Shown here piece by piece: positions 60,216-64,000 of a stretch of 64,000 bases of DNA. The notes under the pieces are model-generated. The model did not search any database, was not told the DNA's origin, and saw only the letters and a program-made list of their open reading frames with translations. A program made the position numbers and the translations under genes. The DNA is taken from NCBI GenBank assembly GCA_916700875.1, contig CAKAKS010000062.1:16582460-16646459 (forward strand), read 5' to 3'. The DNA is from Sebastes aleutianus (taxonomy: Eukaryota > Chordata > Actinopteri > Perciformes > Sebastidae). Each line of letters begins with the position of its first letter. Position 1 is the first letter of the stretch.

Positions 60216-61724
60216 GAATATATATTATTATATTCATCAGGTGACACAAACACGACTCCAAATGAATAATAATGTCTGCCCCCCCAAATGGCCAAATGAA
60301 TCAGTTAGGCTATTGTACGTTTAATAAGAACATTTACGTGCGTTAATTATGACTAGTTTAACGATCCGACTGAAACACACTGTTTTAAAGTGCAAAACTG
60401 TGAATAAAACATGTCTAACCTTGGTGTTTAGTGCATATAGAACATTCCATGCAATTTAGTGAATGCTTATATCTTAAGCACCTTGAATATTCAAGAAAAC
60501 ATACATCTTTTAGTATCCGTGGTCAGAGACAAATCCCCAACCCCGGCAGTGCTCTGCTCTTTGAAAACCAACACATACTTATTTCACACACAAAAATCCC
60601 CCCTATGTCTTAACTTTGGTATTATTACTTAATCTTAATCAGTTTATGGCCGGAGTCATATTTGAAAGCATTAAAGCCCTGAAGTATAAAATGATATCAG
60701 CGATAAGCTTTTGGAAATAAAAACGGTCTATAATTATGATGCAGACTGCATTGAGTAATGTGAGTATTTAAATGCAGTATCAACAGTGGCAGGGTCAGCG
60801 AAAAATTAGTAAATAAAATCATCTTTCAACAAGCGTCTCACATGATATTTGTTAAATATAAACGTCTCATCTCCCCCACTTAAGAACCCAATCCTCAGGC
60901 TCTTAATGTGAGGCTTCACGGCATCCTTGACCTCCGTTGCCCCGGCTCATTCTTCTCTCTCCCCGTTTTAGTTTCCACCTCTTGGGCTCACATCTTGCTT
61001 AACTCTCTTTTTTCCCTCTCTTTAGAAGAAAGTGGAATCAGATTAAAGTAGGACAAAGAAACGGTGGGACGAAAAAGTGCTGAGAGTAGGGATTTGCATT
61101 AAGTGAAAAGGAAGAAGGAATGGAGACCGCAAGAGACATTATCCATTTAACAGATACCTGGAAGACAGGGAGACAGACGGCTGTAGAGCGAAATTATCTA
61201 GGCCAGGGAGGACCGTCGATGAAGCGTGGACGGTAATGAGAGCGGAGATGGATCCGCACAGACAGCGTGTTCATCAGCTGTGCATTACCTTCAGCATTAG
61301 CGCCGAGGGTTGAAGGGGCACAGTTGTTCTGGTTGTGACTTAACGGTTTGCTCAAAGCTTTTCCCACGAAGCAGGACAGACAGACAGGCCTGTGATACGG
61401 ACAGAGGACCGGTAAATTGGGCTGAAGGAGAAACAGGTCACTTAGGGATAATTACAGGAAAAAATACACCCATCTTATCAAACCTAAATCACAACGTGGA
61501 GCTTCAGTAGAGAACAACGTCACACTTTCACTAATTGAGATGCTGTAGATTCGCCCTATCTGCCCAAATTGAATATGAGCGTTGAGTATGGAACTGATGA
61601 GACTTAAAACAAAACGTTCAGCCCTTTTTTGACCAGGATCATAGCTTTCCATCATTTCCTACTGGTCATTTATAATAACGCTAGTGGCGTGGCTCTATGG
61701 ATGGCAATCAGTCAGTTGGTCTGC

Positions 61725-61955
61725 AACATTCTTGTTCCCCAGAGGACGAATCCTACTGACTTTGACGATCCCCTGACTTTTCCTTTAGCACCACCAGCAG
61801 GTTGACATTTGTGGTTCTGAGTGAAATATCTTGAAAACTATTGGATGGATTGCCATGCAATTTGGTAGAGATATCCATTGTGACCAGGGCATCAATCCTC
61901 GTGGCTTTGGTGATCCTCTGACTTTTCCTCTAGCACCACCAGAAGGTCACAATTA
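61725..61955 (+). repeat. Two tandem-like units of a teleost dispersed repeat
   Basis: GATCCCCTGACTTTTCCTTT then AGCACCACCAGCAGGT near 61769 recurs as GATCCTCTGACTTTTCCTCT then AGCACCACCAGAAGGT near 61911. Between them lies TATTGGATGGATTGCCATGC, a phrase widespread in fish genomes. Confidence 0.6.
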
Positions 61956-62200
61956 TGGTCATATTCCTGCAGAACTAATGACATTCCCATCAGCCACAGC
62001 TGTTCTGTAATATTCAATGCTAAACTAAGACAGAGAACATGGCAAACATTATGAACCCTAGATCTCTAGCTCAGGCCCCTGAATGAGAGAACAGAGGCCC
62101 AAAGACGGAGTGCTCTGTTCAGAGGAAGATGGACTCACTATTGTTTGACTTTTAGCTCTTTTATTCCTTTGCCATCCTTTTGTAAACAAAAGTATTCAGT

Positions 62201-62760
62201 GCATAGACTGTTTATAAGAAGTGGACGTAGTTCGGCTTTCATCTTGGTTTTTGGATGTCGCATCTTGGTATTTTGCAACTAGAAATGACACAAGAGGGTG
62301 GAGCTAAGTACAACCGAATGCTGACCAAGACGATTTTAGACGTCCAAAATGTTACAATTAACTTTAATGAACTGAAAACCCACTGTGAAAGGGTTAAAGT
62401 TGTAAGACGAAAACACAGACAACTCCCAGAACGGACAACGCCGTGGTAGCGACCTGTCAATCACAAGGTAGCCTTGCCCTAAAACATACCCTGCATTAGG
62501 GTCTATTTGACTCTAAATGGGACTTCATGCTGTATTGAAGAAGATTTGAAACTAGCGATTGAGACCATAAACTCATGTTTACAATGTTTACTGAGGTAAT
62601 ACATCAAGTGAGAAGTAGGGTAATTTTTTTATAGACTTCTATACAATCTGACTTCTTATTGCAACCAGAGGAGTCGCCCCCTGCTGGCTGTTAGAAAGAA
62701 TGCAAGTTTAAGGCACTTCTGCAATGGCTTCACTTTTCAGACCCGGAGGTTGCCGCCTGG
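62201..62760. mobile_element. Probable teleost miniature element
   Basis: GCATAGACTGTTTATAAGAA opens it and GAGGAGTCGCCCCCTGCTGG and CCCGGAGGTTGCC close it, phrases I know from fish dispersed elements. The terminal repeats are not clear. Confidence 0.4.
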
Positions 62761-64000
62761 TTCAGTGTGCATTTTATATCACATCCCGTCTTTGTTATTT
62801 CTGGATATTCAAATTTTTTCACACACTTACCTCTCATTGCCACTTGCAACTGCCAACATAAAATGTGCCTTGAACGGCTTTAAATATTTTCTCTGTGTTG
62901 TGTTTTTGGTGTTGCCTAATAATTAGCTTTTTTTTTCTCTGGTCATCTGCAAAAAAACTTTCACCTGGGACATAAAGAATCTCACACTGTAAACTATTAA
63001 ACAGAAAAAAAATAGGCAAGACTAAGCAGTGAAGAGCTTATCAATTAGATATGAAAGGATGATCCTGATAATATATATAAAATCCATGTGTAATCATCTG
63101 CAGAGGAGGTAGCAGTGACACTGACAGTTTAAAAATTATTTTGTGGAAACTCAATTTACTGCAGGCCAAATATTGCTGGAAGTAAAGGAGGAAAATGCAC
63201 AGTGATTGTTGAGAATCTCACCACCTTGCCTCTTTGCTGTGAGACAGCACCCCGCGGCACGGTAGAGAGATCTTATATCTTATTTTTGTTATAGCTAGCC
63301 TGTGATGTTTTGTCATCATATTTTTTTAAAGATAGGATGTAAAGAAATAGGTCTTCAGGTGGAATATGAATTAGGCTGGTTTTTTTTTACCACCTCTCAG
63401 AAATGAGCAAGTTTAATTTCCTCGAGCTCTTCAAGGTGTTTTTCTAGTTTACAGTTATAGTAGCTTTTAGTGACCAAAATATTTGTTTTATTCATGTATT
63501 GTTTAGGAGAGCTCACACTCATTTTGAGACTGCAGGAATTTGCATCAGCTTTAAATTTAGATTGTTTAAAATGTCACACCGAATATACCATTTCTGAGGT
63601 TGAAGACCTCAAATGAGAGTTTCGTAGCGCCTTAACTATCTCTCAAATTTCAATGCCGACGAACCAAAACTCTCATTTGAGATCTTCTATTGATGTGCAG
63701 TCACTCCACTGACAGTAAATGAGGCCCTCACTGGGTTTTCATACAATTGGGACTTTTACATCCAAACAAGCTTTATAGAACCAGTTTATGACATTTATTT
63801 AACGCCCCAGTTGTCTCTCAGGATGAGGATTGTTTCTAAAAAACAAACCCTCCCCCTGTCTGCTATGTGATAACAAACCAGAGCTCAAATCCTTCTTGTA
63901 AACACGCTGACATCAAGGGAAAACTTCCATGAAAAACAATGTAATCTGAAATTCAGTGACCGAGTTTCTGATTTACAGTAGAGGGACGGGGTCGATGCTT
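62761..64000. other. Stretch without recognised genes, with a small inverted repeat
   Basis: TCAAATGAGAGTTT (63611) and AAACTCTCATTTGA (63668) pair around about 43 bases. No exon was recognised up to the edge. Confidence 0.4.

Larger units (their letters stand above)
58405..61690. other. Stretch without recognised genes
   Basis: Contains the GA microsatellite (59310-59373) and a repeat at 60050-60215 related to 28832-28930. No exon was recognised. Confidence 0.35.

Noticed and set aside
60044..60295. 83-codon minus frame similar to one at 28780-28965
   Set aside because: The similarity is between two copies of a dispersed repeat; neither has gene structure.

Overview
This is a window of vertebrate nuclear genome, almost certainly a ray-finned (probably percomorph) fish. 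Genes are split by GT-AG introns, most of the DNA is non-coding, microsatellites are abundant, and many dispersed elements have the look of teleost hAT-like and TTAA-flanked miniature inverted-repeat elements and L2-like LINE tails. There are no bacterial operons, phage genes or CRISPR arrays, and no tRNA gene was recognised.

Layout from left to right. (1) 615-5841, minus strand: the first eleven coding exons of tbc1d17 (Rab GTPase-activating protein); the rest of the gene lies beyond the left edge. (2) 5842-11303: the region between two divergent genes, holding two CRE/E-box clusters and several retroposon fragments. (3) 11304-13571, plus strand: complete akt1s1 (PRAS40, mTORC1 inhibitor), with a long 3'UTR that appears to carry a large inverted repeat. 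(4) 15771-23009, minus strand: a compact five-exon gene for a 227-residue B30.2 (PRY-SPRY) protein without RING or B-box, ending tail-to-tail with akt1s1. (5) 23010-32686: no gene recognised, but several transposon nests. (6) 32891-39574, minus strand: complete emc10 (subunit of the ER membrane protein complex), with two alternative last coding exons that both encode a hydrophobic tail segment. (7) 39690-48400: a 0.6-kb pyrimidine tract next to the emc10 promoter, a GC-rich fragment resembling 28S rRNA, a dead L2-like LINE and a hAT-type element. (8) 48570-48591, plus strand: a tiny first coding exon, most likely of a myosin-binding protein C gene (mybpc2 by position). (9) 48592-64000: no further exon recognised; nested repeats.

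The genes do not form one pathway. Their association is positional: TBC1D17-AKT1S1 (divergent) and EMC10-MYBPC2 are also near one another on human 19q13.33, so this is a conserved vertebrate block. akt1s1 acts in mTORC1 signalling, tbc1d17 in membrane traffic, emc10 in membrane-protein insertion and mybpc2 in fast muscle. I found no convincing new biological system. The points most worth a second look are the two emc10 terminal exons, the transposon nests, the inverted repeat in the akt1s1 3'UTR and the RING-less B30.2 gene.
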